Source of the DNA: Candidatus Manganitrophus noduliformans
Lineage (GTDB): Bacteria > Nitrospirota > Nitrospiria > SBBL01 > Manganitrophaceae
Reading direction: 5' to 3'
Length of the DNA stretch: 64,000 nucleotides
Assembly: GCF_012184425.1 (NCBI RefSeq)
Contig: NZ_VTOW01000001.1
Span: 1,116,001-1,180,000 of the forward strand
A program made the position numbers and the translations under genes. This document shows, piece by piece, positions 46,653 through 55,078 of this stretch. How positions within the stretch are numbered: position 1 is the stretch's first letter; each line of letters begins with the position of its first letter. The notes under the pieces are model-generated. The model worked only from the letters and a program-made list of their open reading frames with translations. It did not search any database and was not told where the DNA came from.

Positions 46653-46916
46653 ATGGCAATCAAGAGGAAAATTGAAATCTTTACCGCCGGCTGTCCGCTT
46701 TGTGACGCGGCGATTCAGCTGGTCAACGAGATCGCCTGCCCCCGCTGCGAGGTGTCGGTCCTCGATCTGAGAGAAAAAGGGGCGATGGCGCGGGCCCGCG
46801 CGATTGGGGTTGTCTCCACTCCCACGGTGGCGGCCGACGGCCGCATCATCGACTGTTGCAAAAGGGGAGAGGTCGATCGCGCGGCCCTTGCTGCTGCCGG
46901 CGTGGGACAGCCATAA
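46653..46916 (+). CDS. Small thioredoxin-fold protein
   Basis: An 87-residue protein with the thioredoxin/glutaredoxin fold: 'KIEIFTAGCPLCDAAIQLV' holds the CxxC, 'EIACPRCEVSVLDL' a second CxxC, and 'VVSTPTVAADGRIID' the cis-Pro. The tail adds two more Cys ('DCCKRGE'). The four extra Cys suggest metal or mercury binding in addition to redox. It follows the MerR-family gene by 3 nt, so the two share a transcript. Confidence 0.72.
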   Translation: MAIKRKIEIFTAGCPLCDAAIQLVNEIACPRCEVSVLDLREKGAMARARAIGVVSTPTVAADGRIIDCCKRGEVDRAALAAAGVGQP

Positions 46917-46926
46917 GAGGTTTGCG

Positions 46927-47277
46927 ATGATCCGGCGCGTCAAGTTGGGAGAAACGGTGCTGTCTAAACAGCGGACGGTGTTTGTCCTTCTGATCCTGGC
47001 GACGCTCCTCTCCCCTCTGGTCGGTTGGGCCAAGGAGAGGATCACGGTGGAGGTGTCGGGTCTCTCTTGTCCCTTCTGCGCCTTTGGCCTGGAGAAGAAA
47101 TTAAAACAGCTTCCGGGCGTGGAGAAGGTGACGATCAAGGTGAACGAAGGGGTCGCCGAGATCGATGTAGCCGAGGGGAAGAAGATGACCGAGGAGCAGG
47201 TCGAGCAGGCGGTCAAAGAGGCCAGCTTTACGCCGGGGAAGGTGAAGATCGAAGAAGATGAAGGGGGCGCGCCGTGA
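46927..47277 (+). CDS. Exported HMA-domain protein
   Basis: A 116-residue protein with an N-terminal hydrophobic signal or anchor segment and one HMA domain: 'VEVSGLSCPFCAFGLEKKLK', then 'GVEKVTIKVNEGVAEIDV', then 'TEEQVEQAVKEASF'. The metal Cys pair is intact (SCPFC). A periplasmic metal-binding shuttle like MerP is likely. It overlaps the next gene (GTGA) and follows the small thiol protein by 10 nt. Confidence 0.75.
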   Translation: MIRRVKLGETVLSKQRTVFVLLILATLLSPLVGWAKERITVEVSGLSCPFCAFGLEKKLKQLPGVEKVTIKVNEGVAEIDVAEGKKMTEEQVEQAVKEASFTPGKVKIEEDEGGAP

Positions 47278-48206
47278 GCGTCCGAAAGTGGAGAAGGATC
47301 CATGTTCTATTTTTTGTGGCGGTGGTCCTCTTGATGGGAGAGTCGGCCTTTGCCCAGGGGCCGCCGATCAACACGGAGACTGCCCTGCTGGCCGGCTTCA
47401 CCAACGCCTTTCGGACCTTCGACCAAGAGATCGACCGGTCGGGCGATCTGCCGGGGGGAGTACGGGGGGACCTTCATGTCCGTGCCGTTCCGATGATCTT
47501 TCCTTATGCGATCACGCAAGGGAAGCTGGTGATTGCGGGTGTCATCCCTTATTTCAATAAAAAGCTTGACCTCCATCGACCCGCCGGAACAACCCGGCTT
47601 GAAGAGAACGGCTTCGGCGATCTTCGTCTCTTGGCCGAGTATGCTTATTACATCAAAGATGAGAAGGAGAAGACCACCCGCGCCATGGTCATCGGCGGAT
47701 TCGACCTGCCGACCGGGTCCCATGGCGATCACAATCTCCCCCCAGGGCTCTGGAACGGGAGCGGCGCGACAAATTATCTGATCGGGACCGCCTTCTCGTA
47801 TATTCCGGCCCGATGGGGATTTTATACCGACCTGATCTATCGGATCACCACGGAGGGAAGCGGTTTTGAATTCGGCGACACCCTCCGCTACGACCTGGCG
47901 GTCGGTTATCGCCCCTGGCCGGCGATCTACGAGATCTATCCATCTCCTCAGGTCAACCTCTTCTTAGAGCTCAACGGCTTCTGGGAGCAGAGGAGTCGGG
48001 ATTTTCGTCCCCCCGGCAGCGGCAACAAGGTCCCCGACTCCGGCGGGAACACGATCTTTCTTTCTCCGGGAATCCAGTGGGTCCCGACGGGGCGGGCCTT
48101 TCTGGTGGAAGCCTCGGTGCAGATTCCGACCGTCGAGAATCTCAACGGGGAGCAGCTTGAAACCGACGCTCAGTTCAACATCGGTCTTCGATGGTTGGTT
48201 TTTTAG
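47274..48206 (+). CDS. Outer-membrane beta-barrel-like protein
   Basis: A 310-residue protein with a signal peptide (cleavage near 'SAFAQG') and alternating beta-strand pattern to a terminal aromatic residue ('QFNIGLRWLVF'), the mark of an outer-membrane barrel. 'RWGFYTDLIYRITTEGSGFE' and similar strands recur. The overall layout resembles the transporter-like proteins of the phenol/alginate outer-membrane family. It is co-translated with the HMA protein, which suggests metal or toxic-ion export across the outer membrane. Confidence 0.62.
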   Translation: MSVRKWRRIHVLFFVAVVLLMGESAFAQGPPINTETALLAGFTNAFRTFDQEIDRSGDLPGGVRGDLHVRAVPMIFPYAITQGKLVIAGVIPYFNKKLDLHRPAGTTRLEENGFGDLRLLAEYAYYIKDEKEKTTRAMVIGGFDLPTGSHGDHNLPPGLWNGSGATNYLIGTAFSYIPARWGFYTDLIYRITTEGSGFEFGDTLRYDLAVGYRPWPAIYEIYPSPQVNLFLELNGFWEQRSRDFRPPGSGNKVPDSGGNTIFLSPGIQWVPTGRAFLVEASVQIPTVENLNGEQLETDAQFNIGLRWLVF

Positions 48207-48215
48207 AGGAGCAGA

Positions 48216-49178
48216 ATGGAGAGCCGACCGATCCTCTTGCTATTCATCTTCCTTCTCCTGGAGATCGGCTCCCTCGCCTTTGCGGGGGAGGTGCAGTGGA
48301 TCGCTTCGTTTGGCCACCCTGGTAAAGAACCGGGCGAGCTGAACGGACCTTATGACGTGGCAGTGGGCCAGGATGGAGCGCTTTACATCACCGATGCCAA
48401 CAATCATCGCGTTCAGAAATGGGATCGGGAAGGAAAACCGCTCCTGGTCATTGGAAATGAGGGTCAGGGAGAGGGGGAATTTGAAAAGCCGACCAGCGTG
48501 GCGATTGCCCCCGATGGCTCCCTCTACATCAGCGACTATTTTCTTGATCGGATTGCGAAGTTCACCCCCTATGGAAAATTCCTTCTCCAATGGGGGAAAA
48601 ACGGAAAGGGGGAGGGAGAGTTTGATTCCCCTTCCGGGATCGCAATCGATTCCAAAGGGAATGTCTATGTGATCGACACCTACAACCATCGTGTCCAGAA
48701 GTTTACCTCGGATGGCACGTTTCTCTTGCAATGGGGAGGGCAGGAAAAGGTGAACAACATCCGATCGGCCCTAAACTTCTTCTGGGATGAAGGTCTGGAG
48801 GGGAAATTCTACTTTCCTGCCAAGATCGCGGCCGGCCCCAACGATGAAATCTATGTCTCAGACTCCTATAACAACCGGGTACAGGTCTTCTCACCCGACG
48901 GGACATTCTTGCGAAAGTGGGGTGGGATGGGGCTCTGGGGAGGCCGCTTCCGGGTGTCCTCGGATATCGCCTTTGATCCCAACGGAAATGTGTATGTGGC
49001 CGATTTCTACAATCACCGTGTCGAGAAGTTTGATCCCCAAGGGAAGTCCCTCGAACAATTTGGATCCAAGGGAGAAAAGCAGGGGGAATTCAACGGTCCC
49101 ACCGGGCTGGCGATCGATGCCGACGGCTTTATCTATGTGACCGATTTTCATAACGCGCGGATTCAAAAGTTTCGATAA
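48216..49178 (+). CDS. Exported NHL-repeat protein
   Basis: A 320-residue protein with a signal peptide ending near 'GSLAFAGEV', then about six NHL repeats of the form 'GPYDVAVGQDGALYITDANN' and 'HRVQKW'. These build a beta-propeller, usually a binding scaffold in the periplasm or outer membrane. It starts behind AGAGGAG, 9 nt after the outer-membrane protein, so it probably acts with it. The last repeat has a damaged duplicate at 50455-50513. Confidence 0.85.
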   Translation: MESRPILLLFIFLLLEIGSLAFAGEVQWIASFGHPGKEPGELNGPYDVAVGQDGALYITDANNHRVQKWDREGKPLLVIGNEGQGEGEFEKPTSVAIAPDGSLYISDYFLDRIAKFTPYGKFLLQWGKNGKGEGEFDSPSGIAIDSKGNVYVIDTYNHRVQKFTSDGTFLLQWGGQEKVNNIRSALNFFWDEGLEGKFYFPAKIAAGPNDEIYVSDSYNNRVQVFSPDGTFLRKWGGMGLWGGRFRVSSDIAFDPNGNVYVADFYNHRVEKFDPQGKSLEQFGSKGEKQGEFNGPTGLAIDADGFIYVTDFHNARIQKFR

Positions 49179-49196
49179 GAAAGATCAGGAGCGATC

Positions 49197-49694
49197 ATGA
49201 AAGAAAAAAATCGAAACGCGACCGACATTGCCATCGAGTCGGCCGATGTGGTCCTGATCGGCGAGTGGCTCGGCGCAGTCGTCGATGCCTACCAGATCGG
49301 CAAAACCTCGTATCGGAAAACCTTCAGAACCTATCCCTCGCCTTTGCCTTCAACGGGATCGGCGGGCCGCTCGCGACGACCGGCCTCGTTCACCCGGTCT
49401 GGGCAATGGTGGCCATGCTTGCCAGCGTCAGCGCGGTGCTTGCCAACTCCTTCGCCGGGCGGCTGCTGCCGAAGCGGTGCCAGGGCCGTTCCGCGCAGCT
49501 TACCCTCAAGATTTCCAATATGCACTGAAGGGTGCCTGGCGGCGATTCGGGGGGCGGCCTGCAAACTCAAAGGGGTCGAGGAGGTCACCGGCGATCCGAA
49601 ACGTCAGATCGTGACGGTCACGTACCGGAAGGGGGAAGCGGTCCCGGACGGCATCCGCGAGGCGATTATCGAGCGGGGGTTTCAGGTCGCCTAA
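49197..49694 (+). pseudogene. Frameshifted heavy-metal P-type ATPase tail with HMA domain
   Basis: Frame 1 gives 'ATDIAIESADVVLIGEWLGA', then 'VVDAYQIGKTSYRKT', the conserved C-terminal segment of P1B ATPases. The match moves to a second frame for 'NLSLAFAFNGIGGPLATTGL' and 'ANSFAGRLLP', then back for the HMA end 'GVEEVTGDPKRQIVTVTYRK'. At least two frameshifts break it, and the ATP-binding and catalytic core is missing. It is a relic of a Cu/Hg-type ATPase once in the metal cluster. Confidence 0.8.
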
Positions 49695-49712
49695 ATTTTT
49701 AGGAGGAAGATC

Positions 49713-50011
49713 ATGCGACGTATTCTCGTCGTCACAACGCTTGTCGTGCTTTTAATGGCTGGGTTCGTCCTGGCCTCTGCCTCGGTCACACCGATGGGGG
49801 AGGCGATGACAGGGCCGAGGCCCCGCCCGTGAAGGGGTTCTCCGAGGGGATCGAGATCCGCTGCATCCCCACCGAGACGTCCAATCCGAAGATTGCCGAA
49901 CTGCTTGCGGACATGATGGATTCGCCCGTTCTCGTCGTTTTGGAGGTGGCCGAGGCGCCCAAATCGATGTTGGCGGAGGAGAAGCAACGGTCGAGCAGCC
50001 GGGTGTGGTGA
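49713..50011 (+). pseudogene. Broken exported protein
   Basis: A 38-codon frame with a signal-peptide-like start ('VVLLMAGFVLASA') ends at TGA at 49832. Sequence in another frame continues a beta-type domain ('GFSEGIEIRCIPTETSNPKI', then 'MMDSPVLVVLEVAEAPKSML'), close to a known group of exported proteins ending in 'VFTNGV'-like strands. The gene is frameshifted after the signal peptide and cut at the 3' end. Confidence 0.6.
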
Positions 50012-50096
50012 TCAACATGCCGCTACTTACCTGGCCCGGCGGAAAACGGTGAGAAGATGATGGATCACAGAAGAAGGATACGAGGAGGGATTGCCA

Positions 50097-50333
50097 ATGA
50101 TGGATGGAATGATGGGGTCGGGGATGATGGCGTGGATGCTCCTGTGGGGGCTGGTGGGACTGGCCCTTCTGGTCCTATTGATTGCGGGAATCGTCTGGGT
50201 CGTCCGATGGGGGTTTTCTTCCACCCAAGCGCGATCTTCCGAACGCGCGATTGAGCTTTTGAAGGAACGCTATGCGCGTGGTGAGATCAGTAAAGAGGAG
50301 TACGAGGAGAAAAAGAGGGATCTCGCGGCATAA
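50097..50333 (+). CDS. Small membrane protein with SHOCT domain
   Basis: A 78-residue protein. One transmembrane helix after a Met/Gly start ('MAWMLLWGLVGLALLVLLIA') is followed by the SHOCT module 'ELLKERYARGEISKEEYEEK'. SHOCT proteins are common beside metal and stress genes and may mediate oligomerisation. An AGGAGGG site lies 7 nt before the ATG. Confidence 0.75.
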   Translation: MMDGMMGSGMMAWMLLWGLVGLALLVLLIAGIVWVVRWGFSSTQARSSERAIELLKERYARGEISKEEYEEKKRDLAA

Positions 50334-50834
50334 ACGGGGTGAGGGTCGCTGCGGTTTCTGGGAGGGTTGCGGCGATGATCTTGTTTCCACGCCTTCTGGC
50401 GGCGGACGGGGGAGCGCTCCTCGTTCCTAAATTTTTATAAGTGTGTGCCCCCTCATCGGTGGATGCCAACGGCTTCATCGATGTCGCCGATTTTCATAAC
50501 GCGAGGATTGAACCTCCCCCGCCGCTTAGTAGTCCATCCTACATCTTTTTCGACGGCCCTCGCTTACGCTTCACATTATGCTGAAAGTTACCGATACAGA
50601 TCGAAATTTTGAATCGCCCAAAAGAAGGATATCCGATCGTGAGGATCGTCTCGACTTGGAAGAATCTCTATTATAGAGAATAGGGTGGTTTCTTGAACTT
50701 TGCCGATTTGGAGGACGACAGTAAAGCGTAGATCCGATCTAATTCAGCGATCTGGATAGGCTCAAGGTCGCCTGCGATCTTGGCAGGCGATCAAAGGCGC
50801 GTGTAATTAATGAGGTCAGTGAAGGAGGATCTCT
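50334..50834. other. Gap with an NHL relic and no supported gene
   Basis: Apart from the stray NHL repeat at 50455-50513, no gene, RNA or clear promoter is visible. The end (50820-50834) carries the AAGGAGG site of the next gene. Confidence 0.6.
50455..50513 (+). pseudogene. Stray NHL repeat fragment
   Basis: Encodes 'DANGFIDVADFHNARIE', nearly identical to the last repeat ('DADGFIYVTDFHNARIQ') of the NHL protein at 48216-49178. It has no start, no ribosome site and no other repeats. It marks an old duplication or rearrangement. Confidence 0.7.
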
Positions 50835-51353
50835 ATGGCAACCTATTTTGAACGAAAACAAGTAACAGCGGGGGAGGTGGTTTACGCGGGGGTCCTCGCC
50901 GGGATTATCGCCGGAATTATTATGTCGATGATTGCAATGACGTTCGCAGTCATGATGGGGCAGGAGATCTGGGCGCCCCCCAAGATGATCGCCGTCACCT
51001 TCCTGGACGATGCATGGATGGAGCGCCCCGGGTTTCAGATGACGCCGATCCTGGCCGGTATGATGATCCATTTTGCGACGGCGATCGGCTTCGGGGTGAT
51101 CTTCGCCCTCCTTGGCGGCCGCCTCTCCTATGGCCGGGCGATCGGCTGGGGCATTTTCTACGGCCTGGCGATCTGGCTCTTTATGCAGTTCTTCTGGCTG
51201 CCGATCGTCAATCCGATGATGGCGCAGATGCCTTATCTTCCTTTTGCGATCGAACATGCGATCTTCGGAGGGTTTTTGGGGAGCTATCCGGCGTTTCTCC
51301 CCTCCGCGGCGGAGAGTCAGGCCAAGGCGGAAAGGGAGCGGCGGGCCGCGTAG
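50835..51353 (+). CDS. Integral membrane protein, four helices
   Basis: A 172-residue membrane protein. Four hydrophobic segments, near residues 15-42, 68-92, 97-123 and 135-152, contain aromatic and Gly residues ('ILAGMMIHFATAIGFGVIFA', 'IGWGIFYGLAIWLFMQFFWL'). The C-terminal tail is charged. No family is recognised with confidence. It has an AAGGAGG site. A general stress or transport role cannot be set from sequence. Confidence 0.65.
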   Translation: MATYFERKQVTAGEVVYAGVLAGIIAGIIMSMIAMTFAVMMGQEIWAPPKMIAVTFLDDAWMERPGFQMTPILAGMMIHFATAIGFGVIFALLGGRLSYGRAIGWGIFYGLAIWLFMQFFWLPIVNPMMAQMPYLPFAIEHAIFGGFLGSYPAFLPSAAESQAKAERERRAA

Positions 51354-51380
51354 ACTAAGAATCGGCGAGGTTGATCTCAG

Positions 51381-51650
51381 TCATTCTGGGCGGGCTTTTT
51401 CTAGAATTTCCGACAGGAACAGGGAAAACCCCACAAGATGGATACCCTTGCGCATCAATGCGTGCGCGAGATCGATCCCTTCCGAATCAATGAAAGTGAC
51501 CTCTGAAAAATCGAGGATCAGTCTTCTCTGCTGAGAGAACCATCGATCGGATTCGCCTCTGAGAACATTCACCCATGGACCAACGATGCGCCCCTCCAGT
51601 TTCAGGGTGATCGTCTTCTCATCAGAATCAACCAGGCTTACTTTGAACAT
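51381..51650 (-). CDS. STAS-domain anti-sigma-factor-antagonist-like protein
   Basis: An 89-residue STAS-domain protein on the minus strand. The pattern is complete: 'ITLKLEGRIVGPWVNVLRGE', then 'RLILDFSEVTFIDSEGIDLA', then 'GIHLVGFSLFLSEIL'. The Ser in 'IDSEG' sits where SpoIIAA-type proteins are phosphorylated. The start at 51650 (Met-Phe-Lys) is preferred; a longer start at 51698 is possible. A truncated Crp gene lies upstream on the same strand. Confidence 0.72.
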   Translation of the reverse strand: MFKVSLVDSDEKTITLKLEGRIVGPWVNVLRGESDRWFSQQRRLILDFSEVTFIDSEGIDLAHALMRKGIHLVGFSLFLSEILEKARPE

Positions 51651-51707
51651 GGTTCCGTTTCGAATCCGTTCACGGCTTTTTGTACAAGGGGGCGTCATCC
51701 GAGCGCA

Positions 51708-51968
51708 TCATCGGCCCATGTCGGCGCCGTGGTTGGCAACCAGGGTAAACCTCTCCAGATCCAGGATGGTGATGAACCGTTGCGACTGCTGAATCAGGCC
51801 CTGACGCCTAAAATCACTCAGAATCGAGGTCACGGTCTCTCGGATCGATCCGATGAGGTTCGCAAGCTCCTGGTGCGTCACCTTAAATTGGAGCCGCACG
51901 TTGTTCCCCACGGGTTCTCCAGTTTCGGAGCAGAGATCGATGAGAAACCGCGCCAAACGCTGACATTT
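51708..51968 (-). pseudogene. C-terminal fragment of a Crp/Fnr regulator
   Basis: Minus-strand sequence encodes the helix-turn-helix end of a Crp/Fnr protein: '[20 protein letters not shown]', then '[11 protein letters not shown]'. The cyclic-nucleotide-binding half is absent, and a stop lies just before '[13 protein letters not shown]'. A complete Crp/Fnr paralogue begins 100 nt away on the other strand. It is a truncated copy. Confidence 0.75.
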
Positions 51969-52064
51969 CCAGATTCAAATTGACCCTGATACTTGAAGCC
52001 TGTTTTCCTCCGACATCCGCATGAGTCTAGATCGGGTGATTGACTCTGCTACCCATTTGGGATT

Positions 52065-52763
52065 ATGATTCCCGCCATGCTGAAAAGCAAGATCTGGTAC
52101 CTTCAAAGAATTAGACTCTTTAAAGAGATGACCCCCGAAGAGATGGAAGAGCTTGATCGGAAGGTCCAGATGGTATCGGTCAGGAGAAAAACGGCGCTCT
52201 TCTTCCCAGGAGATCCAGGCCAGCATGTATACGCCTTGAAGGAGGGTCGCGTCAAGATAGGGCGGATTTCAAAAACCGGACGTGTAGTAACCCTTGCCAT
52301 TTTGGAGCCGGGGGAGATCTTCGGGGAGACGGAGCTTTTTGACGACACGTCACGGAGCACCCTGGCGGAAGCGCTGGAAGACAGCAAGCTCTGTGTCATC
52401 CCGAAGGATCACTTTCTTTCCATCCTCCGCAAAAAACCGGAGGTCTTTTTTCTCCTTACCAAGATGATCTGCTCACGCGCGAAGCAAATTGAAAGCCGTG
52501 TGGAAGACCTCGCCTTCCTGGATGTTCCTTCCCGGCTGCTGCGTCTTTTAACCCAGCTCTCAAGAGACTATGGGAAGAACCTCCCCCGGGGGATTCGCCT
52601 TGAACTTAAAATTACCCACCTTGAACTGGCCAACCTGATCGGATCCATCCGAGAGACGGTCAGCGCTACGTTGGGAGAATTTAGAAATCAGGGTCTCATT
52701 GATTTCGACGGCCGGCGGATCGTCCTTCTCCATCCGGACCGCCCCAAGCAGAAGACCGCCTGA
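52065..52763 (+). CDS. Crp/Fnr-family regulator
   Basis: A 232-residue regulator. The N-terminal cupin-like sensor ('VRRKTALFFPGDPGQHVYAL', 'ILEPGEIFGETELFDDTSRS') and the C-terminal helix-turn-helix ('[20 protein letters not shown]', then 'GEFRNQGLIDFDGRRIVLL') are complete. No Fe-S Cys set is visible, so an FNR-type oxygen sensor is unlikely and a Crp or redox-sensing member more so. Two in-frame ATGs (52065 and 52077) are possible starts. Its likely targets are the nearby stress genes. Confidence 0.82.
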   Translation: MIPAMLKSKIWYLQRIRLFKEMTPEEMEELDRKVQMVSVRRKTALFFPGDPGQHVYALKEGRVKIGRISKTGRVVTLAILEPGEIFGETELFDDTSRSTLAEALEDSKLCVIPKDHFLSILRKKPEVFFLLTKMICSRAKQIESRVEDLAFLDVPSRLLRLLTQLSRDYGKNLPRGIRLELKITHLELANLIGSIRETVSATLGEFRNQGLIDFDGRRIVLLHPDRPKQKTA

Positions 52764-52949
52764 GCCATCCCTCCCCGTATTCCGTCCAGGTGCTGTAGCC
52801 TTGCTTCCCATCCTGTCAACCGACATCTTTAAAAGCGATCAACTCCCTCTCGTGGACTCTCGCTGAACCCCTTCTGGGCCGTGAGGGTGAAAATTTATTT
52901 CGTAGCCTAACCTACATTTTGTTTTGATCAGATCGTTTATTCTTGCCCC

Positions 52950-53600
52950 ATGATTGTTCTTGAACTCTTCATTTCACCCGGTTGCGTTTCGGCCCCTTCC
53001 GCGCTGGCTCTGGCGGAGGAGGCGGTCCGTCGCGTTCCGCGAGTCGATCTGATCGTTCGATCCGACCGCCAGGACCGAGCGCGGGCGAGGGAATTGGGAA
53101 TCTTCATTTATCCCAGTTTTGTGCTGGATGGAGCGCTTTTTTCAATTGGAGAGCCGGGGTTGGAGCGATTAGTCCAAGCCATGGAGGAAAAAATCAGAGA
53201 GAAGGAGGAGCAGATGGCCACGATTAAACTCGTCGATGAAAAAGAGGCCGACGAAAAAGTAAAAGCGATTTATCAGGAGATCAAGAAGACATTCGGGATT
53301 CCGTTTGTGCCGAATCTTTTCAAAGCGATGGGGCACAACGCCGGCCTTCTGGAGGCGAACTGGAGGCGATTTCTCCAGGTCATGGGGCAGGGGACATTGG
53401 ATCGTAAAACCAAAGAGGTCATCGCCCTCGCCGTTTCCGCGACGAACAATTGCGGCTACTGCATCGACGCCCATACGTCGGGACTCCGCCGGATGGGGGC
53501 GGACGACGCCCAAGTCTTGGAGATCATGGCCGTTGTCGATCTCTACAATGGGTGGAATAAATTCCTCGACGGGTTGAAGGTTGAATCCGATCTTGGCTAG
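52950..53600 (+). CDS. Thioredoxin-like domain joined to an AhpD-like domain
   Basis: A 216-residue open frame. Residues 1-85 resemble a thioredoxin-fold module ('VLELFISPGCVSAPSALALA', 'IFIYPSFVLDGALF') without a CxxC. The rest is an AhpD/carboxymuconolactone-type domain with the active pair 'NNCGYCIDAHTSGLRRMGAD'. An internal ATG at 53215 follows a strong GGAGGAG and begins 'MATIKLVDEKEADEKVKAIY', the usual first residues of free-standing AhpD-like proteins. The frame may give both a fused and a short product, or be two genes without a stop between. Confidence 0.75.
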   Translation: MIVLELFISPGCVSAPSALALAEEAVRRVPRVDLIVRSDRQDRARARELGIFIYPSFVLDGALFSIGEPGLERLVQAMEEKIREKEEQMATIKLVDEKEADEKVKAIYQEIKKTFGIPFVPNLFKAMGHNAGLLEANWRRFLQVMGQGTLDRKTKEVIALAVSATNNCGYCIDAHTSGLRRMGADDAQVLEIMAVVDLYNGWNKFLDGLKVESDLG

Positions 53601-53688
53601 AGGAAAGTGAATCATTCGCCACCGACATGTCACGGCAGGCGACACGCGAAGCGTGAAAGAAAATCCTGACTTTTAAAGGAGAACGCAT

Positions 53689-54120
53689 ATGAAGATCATC
53701 AGTAATAAGATTATTTATGGCATCGCCCTTTTTCTCATTGCCCTATCCACGGCTCACGCTGCAATTCCGGAAAAAGTAACACTGACTCCGGAAAAGGCCG
53801 GCGGAGGAGCCAAAGGAGAGGCGGTCATCAAGGAAAAAGGGAAAGATCAGAAGGAGGTCACGGTCCATGCCACCGGACTGAAGCCGAATTCGGTCTACAC
53901 CGTCTGGGTGGTCAACATGAAGCCGAAGATGGACATGGCCGGCGTCGGCGAAGGGGATTACTCCTTCAAGTCCGATGCCAAGGGAGAAGGCCATTACACC
54001 GGAACCATCTCATTGTCAGAGCTGGAGAAGTGGCAGCTGCTTGAGATCGCGCTTCATCCGGACGGCAATCCGAAGAACATGAAGAAGATTGAGATCGCCC
54101 TGAAGGGGGATCTGAAATAA
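53689..54120 (+). CDS. Exported beta-rich protein
   Basis: A 143-residue protein with a signal peptide (cleavage near 'STAHAAIP'). The mature part is beta-rich and charged ('VTVHATGLKPNSVYTVWVVN', 'GEGHYTGTISLSELEKW'). It resembles small periplasmic Ig-like or CHRD-like proteins but no family can be assigned. A TTTTAAAGGAG site lies upstream. A 14-bp terminator follows 15 nt after the stop. Confidence 0.6.
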   Translation: MKIISNKIIYGIALFLIALSTAHAAIPEKVTLTPEKAGGGAKGEAVIKEKGKDQKEVTVHATGLKPNSVYTVWVVNMKPKMDMAGVGEGDYSFKSDAKGEGHYTGTISLSELEKWQLLEIALHPDGNPKNMKKIEIALKGDLK

Positions 54121-54135
54121 AACGGACGGTATGAT

Positions 54136-54197
54136 CCGATGATTCCGCTCGAAAGGTCGATCCGATCGGACACCGTCAGCGGAATCATCGGATTTTC
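54136..54197 (+). terminator. Terminator before the first VTT gene
   Basis: CCGATGATTCCGCT (54136-54149) and AGCGGAATCATCGG (54178-54191) pair perfectly, followed by ATTTTCTT. The next start (GTG) is 15 nt further. Confidence 0.7.
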
Positions 54198-54211
54198 TTG
54201 GAGGAGACGGA

Positions 54212-54922
54212 GTGAAATCGAACAAAACGCGGGCAGCACTCTTTCTTCTCATTCTGATCGGTCTGATCACAGTTGTTCGCGCGGCCGGGCTGACCGATTA
54301 CTTCGATCAGCAGCGGCTTCAAGATGCGATTGGCCGCTGGGGGATCTGGGGGCCGCTTGTTTACATTCTGATCTTCTCCGTTGCCCCCGCTCTTTTTCTT
54401 CCGGGTTTTCCCATTGCAATGGCCGGGGGCCTCGCATTCGGGCCGATCTGGGGAACCGTTTATGCCTCGGTCGGATCGAGTCTTGGAGCGGGCGTCGCGT
54501 TCCTGATTGCCCGCTATTTTATGCGGGATATCGTAGTAGAACGTTTGGGGGAGCGTTGGAAGAAAATTGATGAGGGGGTCACACGGAGGGGTTGGGCCTA
54601 TGTCGCGATCACACGGTTGATTCCTCTCTTCCCCTTCAATTTTTTGAATTACGCCTTTGGCCTGACGAAAATCGGATTCGGAACCTTCTTCTTCGCCACG
54701 ACACTCTTTAAGCTCCCCGGCGTCGCGGCCTATGTCGTCTTCTCCAGTTCGTTTCTCGATTTAATACAAGGGAAGATCTCCTTCGTATTTCTGATCGGGC
54801 TTGTCCTGTTTCTACTCGTTTCATTGACCCCGTTTTTATATCGAAAATGGAGAGGGGCCAAAGCTTCGCTCCCCACCGGGATGGGGATGATGGCTACGAC
54901 CTTTCTTTTGGCACAGATCTAA
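54212..54922 (+). CDS. VTT-domain (TVP38/TMEM64-like) membrane protein
   Basis: A 236-residue inner-membrane protein with a GTG start behind TTGGAGGAG. It has an N-terminal helix and then the VTT/SNARE-associated core: 'FSVAPALFLPGFPIAMAGGL', 'ARYFMRDIVVERLGERWKK', 'ITRLIPLFPFNFLNYAFGLT'. DedA-like VTT proteins are thought to scramble or flip lipids. It shares this family with the next gene. Its final residues resemble part of the chimeric start of the DUF3047 gene. Confidence 0.85.
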   Translation: MKSNKTRAALFLLILIGLITVVRAAGLTDYFDQQRLQDAIGRWGIWGPLVYILIFSVAPALFLPGFPIAMAGGLAFGPIWGTVYASVGSSLGAGVAFLIARYFMRDIVVERLGERWKKIDEGVTRRGWAYVAITRLIPLFPFNFLNYAFGLTKIGFGTFFFATTLFKLPGVAAYVVFSSSFLDLIQGKISFVFLIGLVLFLLVSLTPFLYRKWRGAKASLPTGMGMMATTFLLAQI

Positions 54923-55078
54923 AGAATGAGGCGATCTGAGACGGCGATTTTCCGCTTCATTCGGCGGCGAAGCAAAAGGACGACTCCGCCCTTAGAAATG
55001 AAGATCATCGAAGAGAGTAGAAATGCCTGGCGATATTCGAGATCGGGCCTCAAAAATAAAAATAGGGGGTTGATTCGA

